Of a DNA stretch of 64,000 nt, positions 33,463-44,039 are shown piece by piece. Every line of letters begins with the position of its first letter. Position 1 is the first letter of the stretch. The DNA is from Nonomuraea helvata. Its GTDB lineage: Bacteria > Actinomycetota > Actinomycetes > Streptosporangiales > Streptosporangiaceae. The translations under genes were made by a program, and so were the position numbers. The stretch is from NCBI RefSeq assembly GCF_039535785.1, contig NZ_BAAAXV010000009.1:2294001-2358000 (forward strand). The letters are read 5' to 3'. Below the pieces are notes generated by a model that ran no database searches, was not told where the DNA came from, and saw only the letters and a program-made list of their open reading frames with translations.

Positions 33463-34304
33463 CCGTTCGCGGCCTGACCAAGAGCTTCGGCCGCAGACTC
33501 GTGCTCGACTCGCTCGACCTGGACTTCGGCAAGGGCGTGACAGGGCTGCTCGGCCGGAACGGCGCGGGCAAGACCACGCTGCTCCGCACGCTGGCGACCA
33601 CCCTGGCGCCGGACGGCGGGCAGGTGTGTGCGCTCGGGCTGGATCCCGCCGACCGCGCGCAGCGCACCGAGCTGCGCCGCCGCCTCGGCTACCTGCCGCA
33701 GAACCCCGGTTTCTACCCGCACTTCACGGTGTTCGAGCTGGTGGAGTACGTCGCGATCCTGAAAGAGCTGACCGACAGGCGGGACCGGCACCGCGAGGTA
33801 CGCAGGGTGCTTGCGGAGGTGGAGCTGGCCGACCGGGCGAAGACCAAGGTACGCAAGCTGTCGGGAGGCATGCGCCAGCGGCTGGCCCTGGCGCAGTCGC
33901 TGCTCGGCGACCCTGATCTGCTCATACTCGACGAGCCGACCGTGGGCCTCGACCCGGAGCAGCGGATGCGGTTCAGGGCGCTCGTCTCCAGGCTCGGCGA
34001 GAGCCGTACCGTCCTGCTGTCCACCCATCAGACCGAGGATGTCGCCGCCCTGTGCGAGCGGGTCGTGGTGATGAAGGGCGGCAGGAGCGTGTTCGAAGGC
34101 ACGCCGGGAGAGCTGGCCGGGGCCGCGCGGGGGCAGGTCTGGCTGTCGGACCGGGCGCCGGACGCGGCGCGGCTGTTCTGGCGGACGGCAGACGGCCGCT
34201 ACCGCGCGCTCGGCGACCGGCCACCGGGCGGCGTGCCCGCGGAGCCGGGCGTCGAGGACGGCTACCTGCTGCTGCTCGACGAGCCCGTGGAGGTGACCGC
34301 GTGA
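33453..34304 (+). CDS. ABC transporter ATP-binding protein
   Basis: 283 residues. Walker A is GRNGAGKTTLL, the signature is LSGGMRQRLALA and Walker B is LLILDEPTVGLD; the H-loop is LLSTHQTED. It belongs to the ABC-2 export type and its regulation would follow the ECF sigma factor. The start ATG is 6 nt after GGAGG. Confidence 0.95.
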   Translation: MELTVRGLTKSFGRRLVLDSLDLDFGKGVTGLLGRNGAGKTTLLRTLATTLAPDGGQVCALGLDPADRAQRTELRRRLGYLPQNPGFYPHFTVFELVEYVAILKELTDRRDRHREVRRVLAEVELADRAKTKVRKLSGGMRQRLALAQSLLGDPDLLILDEPTVGLDPEQRMRFRALVSRLGESRTVLLSTHQTEDVAALCERVVVMKGGRSVFEGTPGELAGAARGQVWLSDRAPDAARLFWRTADGRYRALGDRPPGGVPAEPGVEDGYLLLLDEPVEVTA

Positions 34305-35698
34305 CCGGCTCGCTGGCGCTCTTCGAGGCGCGGCGGCTGCTGCGCAGCCCTGTCCTGTGGGGCGCGGCGGTGCTGGCGCTGGCCGCGGCGGTCGCCGGGG
34401 GCAGCGCCTGGCTGCCCGACATGACGATGGTGACGATCGGCTCCGTCACGGCCTCGACGATCGTGGGGGCCGCCATCATGATCTCCGCCAACCTGGCCGC
34501 CGGGCGCGACCGCCGCCACGGCCTGCCGGAGACGCTGGGCGCGCTGCCGGGGCGGGCGGTGACCCGTACGAGGGCGGTGGTGCTGGCGGCTCCCGCCGTG
34601 GGCGCGCTCGTCGCGGCCGTGATGATCGCCGCGCACCTGGGGTACGTGTGGGCGACGGGCCCGGTGGCCGGGCGGATCGACGTCTACGAGGCGCTGGGCG
34701 GGGTGGCCCTGGCGATGCTGGCCGCCGGCGTCGGCGCGGCGCTGGCCCGCTGGACACCGTGGCTGGTCATGCCGCCGCTGCTGATCTGCCTGCTGGCCTT
34801 CGCCGTGGCCGTGAACCCGCGGGGCGAGTACGCGGGCGGGTTCCTGCCGCTGGTGATGAACCACAGCCTGGAGTGGGGACCCAGGCCGTCCAGACAGCAC
34901 CTGGCCTATCTCGTGGCGGTCGGGGTCGTCCTGGCCGCCGCGGCGCTGCTCAGGCACGGCCTGCGCCCGGTCCGGGCCGTGGCGCTGCTGGCGGCGCTGG
35001 CCGTGGCGGTGCCCGCGGGGATGGCGGCCACCGCCTCGGCCAGGAGCGGAACCAAGCTGCCCGCACAGGTGTGCCGGACGTACGAGGGCGTCTCCTACTG
35101 CGTGTATCCGGACTACGTGGCGTGGATCCCGGTCTGGGGCAGGGCGCTGCACCCTGTCCTGTCCGCCGTGCCGGAACGCGTCCGGGCCCGGATCCCGGTG
35201 GTCCGCCAGCGGGTGCCTACTCTCCGCGCCTTGTCGGAAGTGGAAGGGCCTGCCACCTGGACCGTCTGGTCCACCGATCCCGCCCAGCACCAGGCGTTGC
35301 TCCTCGGCGAGGTGGCCGGAACGCTTACGGGCCTGAACACCGCCGGGTGCCACGCCGGCCGGGCCCAGGCGATGGTGGCGCTCTATCTGGTCGGGCGGGC
35401 CGGTCCGCTGCTCGACGCCCCGCCACCGGAGGCATGGGAAGGCCGCGGGGATCGTTACGTGGTGGAGGTGCCGATGGGGGCCAACGGCTCGCTCGCCGTG
35501 CCCGGCCAGCTCCACGGCTCACGGTACGGGGCCGCCGAGGTCGGGTACGCCCGCCGCCTGCTGGAGCGGCCGGACGCGGCCGAGCGCGTACGCGCCCACT
35601 GGGACGCGCTCACCGCCCCCGGCACCACCATCGAGCAGGCGCTGCCGCTGCTGGGCCTGCGTGAGGAGTTCCCGGTGAAGGAGGTCCCGTGCCCGTGA
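34301..35698 (+). CDS. ABC-2-type membrane protein with large outer domain
   Basis: 465 residues. Six transmembrane helices lie in about 20-240, then a roughly 220-residue outer domain starting near SGTKLPAQVCRTYEGVSYCVYP. The cysteines in that domain could form disulfides. It is the membrane partner of the adjacent ATPase. The GTG start overlaps the ATPase stop. The cargo is unknown. Confidence 0.85.
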   Translation: MTGSLALFEARRLLRSPVLWGAAVLALAAAVAGGSAWLPDMTMVTIGSVTASTIVGAAIMISANLAAGRDRRHGLPETLGALPGRAVTRTRAVVLAAPAVGALVAAVMIAAHLGYVWATGPVAGRIDVYEALGGVALAMLAAGVGAALARWTPWLVMPPLLICLLAFAVAVNPRGEYAGGFLPLVMNHSLEWGPRPSRQHLAYLVAVGVVLAAAALLRHGLRPVRAVALLAALAVAVPAGMAATASARSGTKLPAQVCRTYEGVSYCVYPDYVAWIPVWGRALHPVLSAVPERVRARIPVVRQRVPTLRALSEVEGPATWTVWSTDPAQHQALLLGEVAGTLTGLNTAGCHAGRAQAMVALYLVGRAGPLLDAPPPEAWEGRGDRYVVEVPMGANGSLAVPGQLHGSRYGAAEVGYARRLLERPDAAERVRAHWDALTAPGTTIEQALPLLGLREEFPVKEVPCP

Positions 35699-36291
35699 TC
35701 GCCCTGCTGCGCCCGCTCGCCCGCGCCATCGACTGGCTGCCGGTCGCGGTCGCCGCCGCGCTCACCCTGCTGCTGGCCGTCGTGGTGAGTCCGGGTGCGG
35801 ACCTCGAGGCCGGCCACGGGCTGCTGCTGCTCAGGATGGCCGGCGTGCTGCTCGGGGCGGCCGCCGCGTTCGCCCTGGTGGACGGGATGGAAGTGAGCAC
35901 GGGGGCGGTGCCGGTGCCCCGCTGGGTACGGCAGTGGGCCAGGACCATCATGGCGGGCACGGCTGTCGGTGTCGCCTGGGCCGCCACGTACGCGGTCGTC
36001 GCCCTGCGGGTGCCGCCCGGCAGCCCGTCGCTGGCCGGTGCGGCGGTGGAGGCGGCGCTCTGCGTGCTCGTCGGACTCGCCGGGGCGGCGCCCGCGGTGC
36101 GGCGGAACCACGCCAGGCCGGCCGGGCTGGCCGGAGCCGTCGTCGTGCTCGTCCTGTACGTGGTGACGCAGCGCGCCGGCGCCTGGCCGGTGCCCACCAG
36201 CGCCGAGTGGGACACGGTCCACGCATGGTGGCTGGCGACGATGCCGCTCCCGCTCCTGGTGCTCGCCGTTGCGCACCGTGATGTGCGCTGA
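35689..36291 (+). CDS. small integral membrane protein of the ABC operon
   Basis: 200 residues with six hydrophobic segments; not recognised. It overlaps the permease gene; GTG at 35689 (4 nt after GGAGG) or GTG at 35695 (GTGA overlap) may be the start. Probably the last gene of the sigma/anti-sigma/ABC unit and a second membrane subunit. Confidence 0.75.
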   Translation: MPVIALLRPLARAIDWLPVAVAAALTLLLAVVVSPGADLEAGHGLLLLRMAGVLLGAAAAFALVDGMEVSTGAVPVPRWVRQWARTIMAGTAVGVAWAATYAVVALRVPPGSPSLAGAAVEAALCVLVGLAGAAPAVRRNHARPAGLAGAVVVLVLYVVTQRAGAWPVPTSAEWDTVHAWWLATMPLPLLVLAVAHRDVR

Positions 36292-36294
36292 GGA

Positions 36295-36756
36295 GTGTCG
36301 CGCTTGAGCCGTCCGGCCCTCTTGTACGTCAATGGAGATGTGAAGATATGGCGAATCCTGCTCCTGCCGGTGCTCCTGCTGGCGCTGACCGCGTCCATGA
36401 CGCCCGCGCAGGCGGCCGCGCGGAAGAAGGTGCTGGTCGACTTCAGCAAGGAAGGGGGGTTTGTCGGGTTCCACGACCGTGTGATCGTCTACGACAACTT
36501 CTGCGTCCGGCTGAGCCGCCGTACCGGGCCGGCCGTCGACAAGTGCCTCACCGGCAAGGAGAAGCGTACGCTCCAGACGTACCTCAAGAGCCTGAAGATC
36601 GGCAGCTCCGAGCCCCCGCCGCAGGGGGCGGACTTCCTCAAGTACACGCTTGCTTATAAGAAGCAGCGCGCCACCCGCTACACGCTGCCGCCGAGCTGGC
36701 AGCCCGTGGTGCAGGAGCTGGAGAAGATCATGCAGAAGTACTGGGCTCCGGACTGA
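36295..36756 (+). CDS. small secreted protein
   Basis: About 138-153 residues. The signal peptide is VKIWRILLLPVLLLALTASM ending in AQA. The mature part of about 115 residues has two cysteines (FCVRLS and KCLTGKE) likely to be paired. The start is uncertain: GTG 36295, TTG 36304 (8 nt after AGGAG) or GTG 36340, which begins the signal peptide. It is not recognised. It lies directly after the ABC operon and may belong to it. Confidence 0.65.
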   Translation: MSRLSRPALLYVNGDVKIWRILLLPVLLLALTASMTPAQAAARKKVLVDFSKEGGFVGFHDRVIVYDNFCVRLSRRTGPAVDKCLTGKEKRTLQTYLKSLKIGSSEPPPQGADFLKYTLAYKKQRATRYTLPPSWQPVVQELEKIMQKYWAPD

Positions 36757-36763
36757 GCGGCCC

Positions 36764-37941
36764 TTACCTGAGCGCGTCCACCGGCTCCATCCTGGCCGCA
36801 CGCAGCGCCGGGTAGAGCCCGGCCAGCAGGCCCACCACGGCGCCCGCGACCGGGGCCGCGACCGCCAGTCGCAGGTCCAGGAGGGGCGTCCACTGCTTGG
36901 CGGCGGAGACCGCGACGACCGTGACGATGCCCAGGGCGGCGCCTATGACGCCGCCCGTGAGGCCGATCAGCGTCGACTCCAGCAGGAACTGCGCCGCGAT
37001 GTGCCGCCTGGCGGCGCCGAGCGAGCGGCGCAGGCCGATCTCCGGGACGCGCTCCATCACCGTGACGAGCGTGACGTTCGCGATGCCGACCGCCCCGACC
37101 ACGAGCGAGACCAGTCCGAGGATCAGGAAGAGCGCGTTGACGTCGTCCTGCGCCTGGTCACGTGCCCTGGTCGGGCTGGGCGGGGCGACCACCTGCAGCA
37201 TGTCGCCGTTCCCCGGGCTGAGCGCGGTGGGCGCCTGCCGGGCGATCAGCCCCGCGGCGCCCAGGCTCGTGTTGACCAGCACCCTGGTGACGTCGCTCAG
37301 CCCGAACTGCCTGCCCACAGTGGGCGGCACGAGCACGGCGGTGCTCAGGTTGCGCTCGCGGCGCAGGTCACCCAGGATCCCGATGACCGTGTACGCGTGC
37401 TTGCCGATGAAGATCGCCGGTGCCCGGTCGAGCCGGGTGACGCCGAGCATCTTGGCCGCCTGGTCGCCGATCACCGCCACGCGGTCGCGCCGCGCGATGT
37501 GCCCGGCGTCGTAGAAGCGGCCCTGCACCATCCGGCCGCGTGCCGCCTCCGGCAGGCCGGTCGTCGCGGCCAGCACGGTGAGGGTCTGCGTGGTGACCCG
37601 GGTCGGGTCCACGATGTCGTTGGAGCGCACGGACACGTTCTCGCCGTCCTTGGAGTCGGCCACCGCGGCGGCGGACTCGACGCCGCGCAGCCTGGTCAGC
37701 CGGTCGATCGCGTCCCACTCGACGAGCGGGGCACCCGGCGACTCCGGCACCTCGACGGTGATGGCCGTGGCCACCAGCGCGTCGAAGCGGCCGACGATCT
37801 GGTTGCCGGCGGTGGCGGCCACGCCGAGCGTGATGACCAGCGTGGTGATGCCGAGCACGGTCCCGAGCGTGGTGAGCGCCGAACGCACCGGCCTGGCGAG
37901 CATGCCGGCGACGGATTCGCCGATCAGGTCGCGTACGTGCA

Positions 37942-37945
<4 letters not shown>
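36764..37945 (-). CDS. MacB/FtsX-type ABC permease
   Basis: 393 residues. A membrane helix (about 20-45), then a large outer domain (about 50-270) and three C-terminal helices with VMERVPEIGLRRSLGAARRHI, typical of FtsX/MacB permeases. It overlaps the ATPase gene by 4 nt (ATGA). Last gene of the six-gene operon that begins at 43093. It probably exports or extrudes a lipoprotein or hydrophobic substrate. Confidence 0.93.
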
Positions 37946-38608
<663 letters not shown>

Positions 38609-38616
<8 letters not shown>

Positions 38617-40336
38617 CGCTGACCACCACCCGGTCGCCCTCCTTGAGCGCGCCGGTGACCTCGACGTTCCCGTCGGCGGTCAGGCCCGTACGCACCTCGA
38701 CCTCCTTGGTCTTGTCGGCCGCGTACTCGACCTGCACCCGCGCCTTCCCGTCCGCAGCGGTGATCACGGCGGCCACGGGCACGACCAGCACCGGACTCTT
38801 GGTCGCCCCCACCGTCACGCGGGCCGTCACCGCGGTGCCGGCCTTGAGCCCCTTCGTCGAGGCAGGCGTGAGCAGCACCGGCTCCGCCCCGTTCGCGGGT
38901 TCCTCGGCGCCGGGCACCTTGGCCTGGTCGCCGACCGCGGTGAGCGCCGCCTTGTACGTCTTGCCGCTGTCGAGCTCGATGCTCGCCTCCATGCCCGTGC
39001 GCAGCAGGTCGGACTCCGTCGCCTCGACCGACCCGGTCACCATGAACGTCGAGCCGGTCACCGTGGCGATCTCGTTCTGGACCTGCTGCCCCGCCTTCAC
39101 GGAGACCTTCTCCACCCGTGCCGGCAGCTTCGGCAGGAACACCACCTCGCCGGGCGGGATGGAGGTCCCGTACGTACGCGCGAACTCGGCCAGCATCGCC
39201 CTTGCCGCGGCCACGTCCTTCCTGGCGCCGGTGACCTTGAGCCTGGTGGGGGAGAGCTGCCTGGCCTGGCGCAGTGCCTGCTCGGCGGTGGCTTTGGCCT
39301 CCTTCGCCGTGCGCACGGCCTTGCGCAGCTCTTCGAGCCGCTTGTCCCTGGCCTGCCGCGCCTCCTCCGAGGCCCGGTCGCGGGCCTCGTGTGCCGCCGC
39401 CAGGTCCGCTCTCGCGTTCTCGACCCGCATCTCCAGCAGGCTCGTGTCAGTGGAGGTGGTGGGCTGCGGCGCGGCAGTGGGCCCCGGGGTGGCCCCCGAG
39501 GCCGGTGGGGTCGGCGGGTTCCTGGCCGCGGCGAGCTCCTGCTCCGCCTGCGCGAGCTTCTCCTCCGCCGCGCGCACGGCCGCGTCCGCGGCCGCCAGCT
39601 TGGTCTCGTCCTCGGGCGTCGCCTCCTGCGACTCGGCCTCCTTCAGCGCCCGCTCGGCCGACTTCAGGTCCACCTTGGCGTTGGTCAGCTTGATCTTGAG
39701 AGGCAGGACGTCGCGTCCCTGGTCGAGGGTCTGCTGCTCGGTCGCCAAGGTCTCCTGGGCGGTCTGTACGGCCTTGCGCAACGTGTCGTACTGCTGCCGG
39801 TCGAGCAGCGTGGGCTGCTGGGCCTCGTACCCCTTCTTCGTGTACATCCGGGTGACCGCCGAGATCGTGGCCCGGTCGAACACGCCCGTGGCGGGGGCGC
39901 CGTAACCCAGCCGGCGCAGTGCCCGCTGGAGCTGCCGGACGTCGTCCCCCTTGGTGCCGGGGGCGATCGTGCGGTGCATCGGCACGGACCCGCGCAGCGC
40001 GAACACCGGGCGGCCGTTGACCTCCATCAGCACCGCGCCCTCCTTGAGCCTGCCCCGGTGCGGGGCTCGCGTGGCGCGCTGCAGCTCGGAGGTGCCGCCG
40101 ACCACACCGGCCAGGCTGATCGGCAGCGGCGAGCCGTACTCCAGCGTGCCGCTGAGCACGACGGTGCTGACCAGCTTGCGGCGCTCGACGGCGGCGGTGA
40201 TCAGCGACGCTCTGGGCGCGGCCCGGCGGGCCGCCTCGTCTGCGGGTGAGCGTAACCGGGTGCTCACCGCCCACCCCGCCCCGGCGACGAGCACGACACC
40301 GGCGATGACGCCGGCGAGGAGATTACGTGGTCTCAT
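38609..40336 (-). CDS. HlyD/MacA-type membrane-fusion adaptor
   Basis: 575 residues. One N-terminal membrane anchor (about 5-26), a peptidoglycan-binding-type segment (about 127-175; GDDVRQLQRALRRLGYG), then a long charged coiled-coil (about 185-370, interrupted by a Pro/Ala/Thr linker) and a C-terminal barrel and membrane-proximal region. The adaptor would join the ABC pair to the wall or to lipoproteins. It starts one base before the end of the upstream lipoprotein gene. Confidence 0.92.
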
Positions 40337-41242
40337 TCACATGCCGTACTGCTCGTCGACCCGCGCCCTGATCGCCCATTCCTTCGGGAGGTAGGCGGGG
40401 TAGAAGTCCTTGCCGCAGTCCACGTCGTCGAGTGCCGCCCTGATCTCCTTGGCCAGGTACGGCCTGGCGTCCTCTGGAGTGAGCGTCGGTGCGTAGTACA
40501 TCGGGACCTCGTCGGCCTTCTTCGGAGGGGCGACGTCGGGCACATCCTTCATCTGCGCCCTGCCCAGCTTGTCCTCCTGAGCGTGGAACTCCGTCGAACC
40601 GCGCTCCGCCATGGCCATCGGCGTGGTGTCCGCGATCGCGTAGCCCTTGCCTTTCAGGCAGGTGGCCATGGCGGTGGCCAGCTCCACGAGCTTGGGGTCG
40701 CTGTTGACCGTGGTCCTGACGGCCCGGTTCGAGGCCTTGCCCGCCTCGTTGAAGAAGTTGACGCCCTGCTTCAGATTCAGGCCGTAGAGCTGGTTGGCCG
40801 TCGTGATCTCGCAGGCCTCCATAGCTTTCCGGTACGCCTGGTTCTGCGCCTTGGAGAGCGAGGACTGGATCTTCAAGTTGGGGTCCACTGCTTGGGGTTT
40901 GTCGGGTTTGACCTGCGGGTTGCCCAGCTCTTTGGGGTAGACGTACAAGGCAAAGACCCCGAAGCCGTATTTTTCGCGATATTTCCGCATCGCCTGGTAA
41001 TCGCCAGCATCCCGGAGGCGCCCCTCCTCGGTGCCCTCCGGCCGCGGATACACGTACGGGATGTACTTGAAGCCCTTCTGCTTCATGCAGTCGGCCTTGG
41101 CCGCTTGGAACTGGTGTTTCTTGTCCTTGGCCGCCGTCGCGCCGGCCGAGGGCGGGGCGGCGGTCTCAGTGGCGCTCCCGCAGCCGGAGAGCGCGGCCAG
41201 AGCCAGCAGGGCGGCGGCGGCCACGGGGAATCTGGTGAGCAT
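40337..41242 (-). CDS. lipoprotein, third of a tandem paralogous trio
   Basis: 301 residues with a lipobox LSGC near residue 21. The outer domain carries KADCMKQKGFKYI, YREKYGFGVF, MATCLKGKGYAIADTTP and DVDCGKDFYPAYLPKEW. These motifs recur in the two upstream paralogues. Paired cysteines are conserved. The family is not recognised. Position directly before the adaptor suggests it works with the exporter. Confidence 0.88.
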   Translation of the reverse strand: MLTRFPVAAAALLALAALSGCGSATETAAPPSAGATAAKDKKHQFQAAKADCMKQKGFKYIPYVYPRPEGTEEGRLRDAGDYQAMRKYREKYGFGVFALYVYPKELGNPQVKPDKPQAVDPNLKIQSSLSKAQNQAYRKAMEACEITTANQLYGLNLKQGVNFFNEAGKASNRAVRTTVNSDPKLVELATAMATCLKGKGYAIADTTPMAMAERGSTEFHAQEDKLGRAQMKDVPDVAPPKKADEVPMYYAPTLTPEDARPYLAKEIRAALDDVDCGKDFYPAYLPKEWAIRARVDEQYGM

Positions 41243-41261
41243 GGCGAAGATCGTCCTTATC

Positions 41262-42155
41262 TCACATACCGAACTGTTCGTTGACCTTCTGCTGGATCGC
41301 CGACTCCTTCGGCTTGTAGGCCGGGTAGAAGTCCTTGCCGCACTCGATGTCGTCGAGCGCCGCCTTGATCTCCTTGTCCAGGTACGGCCTGGCCTGCTGC
41401 GGTGTGAGGGTCGGCCAGTAGGACATCGCGATCTCGCCCTCCTTCACCGGGGGCGCGACGTCGGGCACGTCGTCGCGTTGCGCGCGGCCCAGCTTGTCCA
41501 TCTGGGCGAAGAACTCTCTCCAGCCGCGATCGGACAGGGCGACCGGGGTGGTGTCGCCGATGGTGTAGCCCTTGCCCTTCAGGCACGTGGCCATGGCCGA
41601 GGCCAGCTCGACCAGTTGGGGGTCGGCGTTGAGTCCGCTCTTGAGCGCCCGATCGCGGGCCTTCTTCCCCTGGCCGAGGTAGTCCATCTCCGACTTCACG
41701 TCCAAGCCGAGCACGTGCTTGTAGGACGTGGCCTCGCAGACAGTCATGGCCTTCTCATAGGCCTTGAACTGGGCTTTGGAGAGCGAGCCCTGGATCTTCC
41801 CGTTCGGGTTGGTCTCCGGCGTGGCGTTTTCGCTTTTCGACTCCTGCGGGTAGACGAACTCCCGGAACACTCCGAACCCGTACTTTTCGCGGAATTTCCG
41901 CATCTCCTGGTAGTCGCCGGATGAGCGCTTCTTCGACTCCTCGGTCTCCGGCGGGTCCTGATAGACGAAGGCGACGTACTTGAAGCCCTTCTGCTTCATG
42001 CAGTCGGCTTTCACCGCTTCGAGCTGGTGCTTCTTGTCCTTGGTCGCCGTCGCGCCGGCCGAGGGCGGGGCGGCGGTCTCTGCGGTGCTCCCGCAGCCGG
42101 AGAGCGCGGCCAGAGCCAGCAGGGCGGCGGCGGTCACGGGGAGTCTGGTGAGCAT
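41262..42155 (-). CDS. lipoprotein, second of a tandem paralogous trio
   Basis: 297 residues, lipobox LSGC and the same motifs as the other two (KADCMKQKGFKYV, FREKYGFGVF, MATCLKGKGYTIGDTTP, IECGKDFYPAYKPKE). It is closest to the third copy: signal peptide and 5' leader are nearly identical at the nucleotide level, so those two came from the latest duplication. The start is at the ATG of the signal peptide; the longer upstream frame is noncoding. Confidence 0.88.
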   Translation of the reverse strand: MLTRLPVTAAALLALAALSGCGSTAETAAPPSAGATATKDKKHQLEAVKADCMKQKGFKYVAFVYQDPPETEESKKRSSGDYQEMRKFREKYGFGVFREFVYPQESKSENATPETNPNGKIQGSLSKAQFKAYEKAMTVCEATSYKHVLGLDVKSEMDYLGQGKKARDRALKSGLNADPQLVELASAMATCLKGKGYTIGDTTPVALSDRGWREFFAQMDKLGRAQRDDVPDVAPPVKEGEIAMSYWPTLTPQQARPYLDKEIKAALDDIECGKDFYPAYKPKESAIQQKVNEQFGM

Positions 42156-42196
42156 GGCGAAGGTCGTCCTTAGTCCATGGGGCAGGGCCGGCGGTG

Positions 42197-43093
42197 TCAG
42201 TAGGCGAACTGGGCCCTGATCTGTGTGTCGATCGCCGACTTCCGCGGCGTGTAGGCCGGGTAGAAGTCCTTGCCGCATTCCAGGTCGTCGAGCGCGGCCT
42301 TGATCTCCTTGGCCAGGTACGGCCTGGCCTGCTCGGCGGTGAGCCTCGGCATGTTGATCGGCTGGCTCTGGCCCTTCTTCGTCGGAGGCGGGACGTTGGG
42401 CACGCTGTCGTCCTGCTCCCGGCCCACCTTGTCCAGCTGCTCGAAGAACGCGTTCTCGCCGCGCTTGGCCATGGCCGTCGGCGTGGTGTCACCGACGGTG
42501 TAGCCCTTGCCCTTCAGGCAGGTGGCCATGGTGGCGGCCAGTTCCATCAGCTTGGCGTCGGTGTCGAGCGTGCTGGAGGTCGCCCGCTTCCTGGCCAGCG
42601 CTATCTGGTTGTAGTAGTCGATGTTCGATTTCAGGGTCACGCCGAGGACCTGCTTGCCCGCCGTGACCATGCAGGCGTCCTTGGCTTTGTAGTAGGCGCC
42701 CAGCTGAGTGTCGGAGAGCGCCTCCTGTATCTTCGCGTTCGGGTCCGCGGCGCCGCGTTCGCCCTGGGCCTCCGTGGTGTCCATCTCCTTGGGGTAGATG
42801 AACTCGGCGAAGATCCCGAAACCGTATTTTTCGCGATATTTCCGCATGGCTTGGTAGTCGCCCGCGGCCCGGCTGCGGTCCTCTTCGGTCTCCGGCAACT
42901 CGGGCTTCACCCACGCGACGTACTTGAAGCCCTTCTGCTTCATGCAGTCGGCCTTGGCCGCTTCGAGTTGGTGCTTCTTGTCCTTGGCCGCCGCCGCGCT
43001 GGGAGAGGGCGGGGCGGCGGTCTCTGCGGCGCCCCCGCAGCCGCAGAGGACGGCGAGGGCGAGCAGCGCAGTAGGCAGCGTCTTTCTCGTCAT
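42197..43093 (-). CDS. lipoprotein, first of a tandem paralogous trio
   Basis: 298 residues, lipobox VLCGC near residue 18, and the shared motifs KADCMKQKGFKYVAW, YREKYGFGIF, MATCLKGKGYTVGDTTP and LECGKDFYPAYTP. It is the first gene of the operon; the mapped promoter puts its ATG almost at the transcription start, and there is no ribosome-binding site, so the message may be leaderless. Confidence 0.88.
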   Translation of the reverse strand: MTRKTLPTALLALAVLCGCGGAAETAAPPSPSAAAAKDKKHQLEAAKADCMKQKGFKYVAWVKPELPETEEDRSRAAGDYQAMRKYREKYGFGIFAEFIYPKEMDTTEAQGERGAADPNAKIQEALSDTQLGAYYKAKDACMVTAGKQVLGVTLKSNIDYYNQIALARKRATSSTLDTDAKLMELAATMATCLKGKGYTVGDTTPTAMAKRGENAFFEQLDKVGREQDDSVPNVPPPTKKGQSQPINMPRLTAEQARPYLAKEIKAALDDLECGKDFYPAYTPRKSAIDTQIRAQFAY

Positions 43094-43101
43094 GGCGGGG
43101 A

Positions 43102-43131
43102 ACCATACTCTGTTTAACGAAGTATGGTCAA
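43102..43131 (-). promoter_or_regulatory. promoter of the lipoprotein/exporter operon with overlapping operator
   Basis: Minus-strand -35 TTGACC (43126-43131) and -10 TATGGT (43102-43107) are 18 bp apart. ACCATACT (43102-43109) and AGTATGGT (43121-43128) form an 8-bp inverted repeat around them. TACTCTGTTTAACG at 43106-43119 matches 11 of 14 bases of a site before padR. Confidence 0.65.
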
Positions 43132-44039
43132 TCCAGACAGTGCCGCCGCCTCCGGAACGGCGCGGAGGTGGCCCCGAGGGTCAGCACGGTCAGCACGCCC
43201 CAGTAGGCCAGGTGCTGCCTGGTCAGCTCCTCGGCGTGCGTGGTCAGCTCAATGGACGTCACCAGCAGGTAGATGCCCGCCGCGAGCGCCCACCGGTGGT
43301 CGCGCGTCAGGTAGCAGCACGCCAAGGCCAGCCCGAGCGCCGTCGCCTCCACCGCCAGCCTGCTCAGGCTGAGCGGGAAAATCGTGTCCTCCTCCATCCA
43401 GTGGGGGCCCGCCCACGCGATGGCCACGGCGGCCGGCCACCACCACCACGACCGGATCCGCAGCGCCTCCCGCCGTCTCGACGCGAGCACCAGCAGCCCG
43501 ATCAGCACCACCGCGTAGGTCGCGGCGACGGCGAAGGGGCTGCTGTCCGCGAACAGGCCCTGGGGAGTGAGGAAGGAGGGCTCGACCGGCAGCAGCGTCC
43601 GGTTGAACGCCTGCCATCCGCCCGCGACGGCGACCGCCTTCACGCCCGTGACCAGGGAGAGCGGGAACGCCACCAGCACCCGTCCGCGCAGGACGGCCAG
43701 TAACGCGAGTGCCGACAGCAGCGTCCACAGCGGTATGGCAGCCGCATAGGGGAGCAGCGCCGCGAGGTTCGCCGCCGCCACGGCCGTGATGCCCAGGTGC
43801 AGGCCGTCCACCCAGGCGCTGCCTGTCGCCTGGTGGGCGACGCGGCTGCGCACGCCGCCCGTCAGCAGGCCCCACGCCTCCCTGAGCGCGGGGACCGTCC
43901 TGCCGGCGTCGGCCGACTCCAGCAGGACGTCGAGCAGCTCGTCGCCGTGCGCCGCGCGGTACTTCCGCGGATACGCGCGCAGCAGCCTGCGGTAGCGACG
44001 TTCGAGGGCGGTCGGGGGCTGGGGCGCGGTGGCGGTCAT
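43128..44039 (-). CDS. integral membrane protein paired with PadR regulator
   Basis: 303 residues. The N-terminus (RRYRRLLRAYPRKYRAAHGDELLDVLLE) is the amphipathic start often seen in PadR-linked membrane proteins; seven to eight transmembrane helices follow. The start overlaps the PadR stop (ATGA). No known catalytic motif. Its last codon reaches into the promoter of the lipoprotein operon. Confidence 0.85.
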   Translation of the reverse strand: MTATAPQPPTALERRYRRLLRAYPRKYRAAHGDELLDVLLESADAGRTVPALREAWGLLTGGVRSRVAHQATGSAWVDGLHLGITAVAAANLAALLPYAAAIPLWTLLSALALLAVLRGRVLVAFPLSLVTGVKAVAVAGGWQAFNRTLLPVEPSFLTPQGLFADSSPFAVAATYAVVLIGLLVLASRRREALRIRSWWWWPAAVAIAWAGPHWMEEDTIFPLSLSRLAVEATALGLALACCYLTRDHRWALAAGIYLLVTSIELTTHAEELTRQHLAYWGVLTVLTLGATSAPFRRRRHCLD

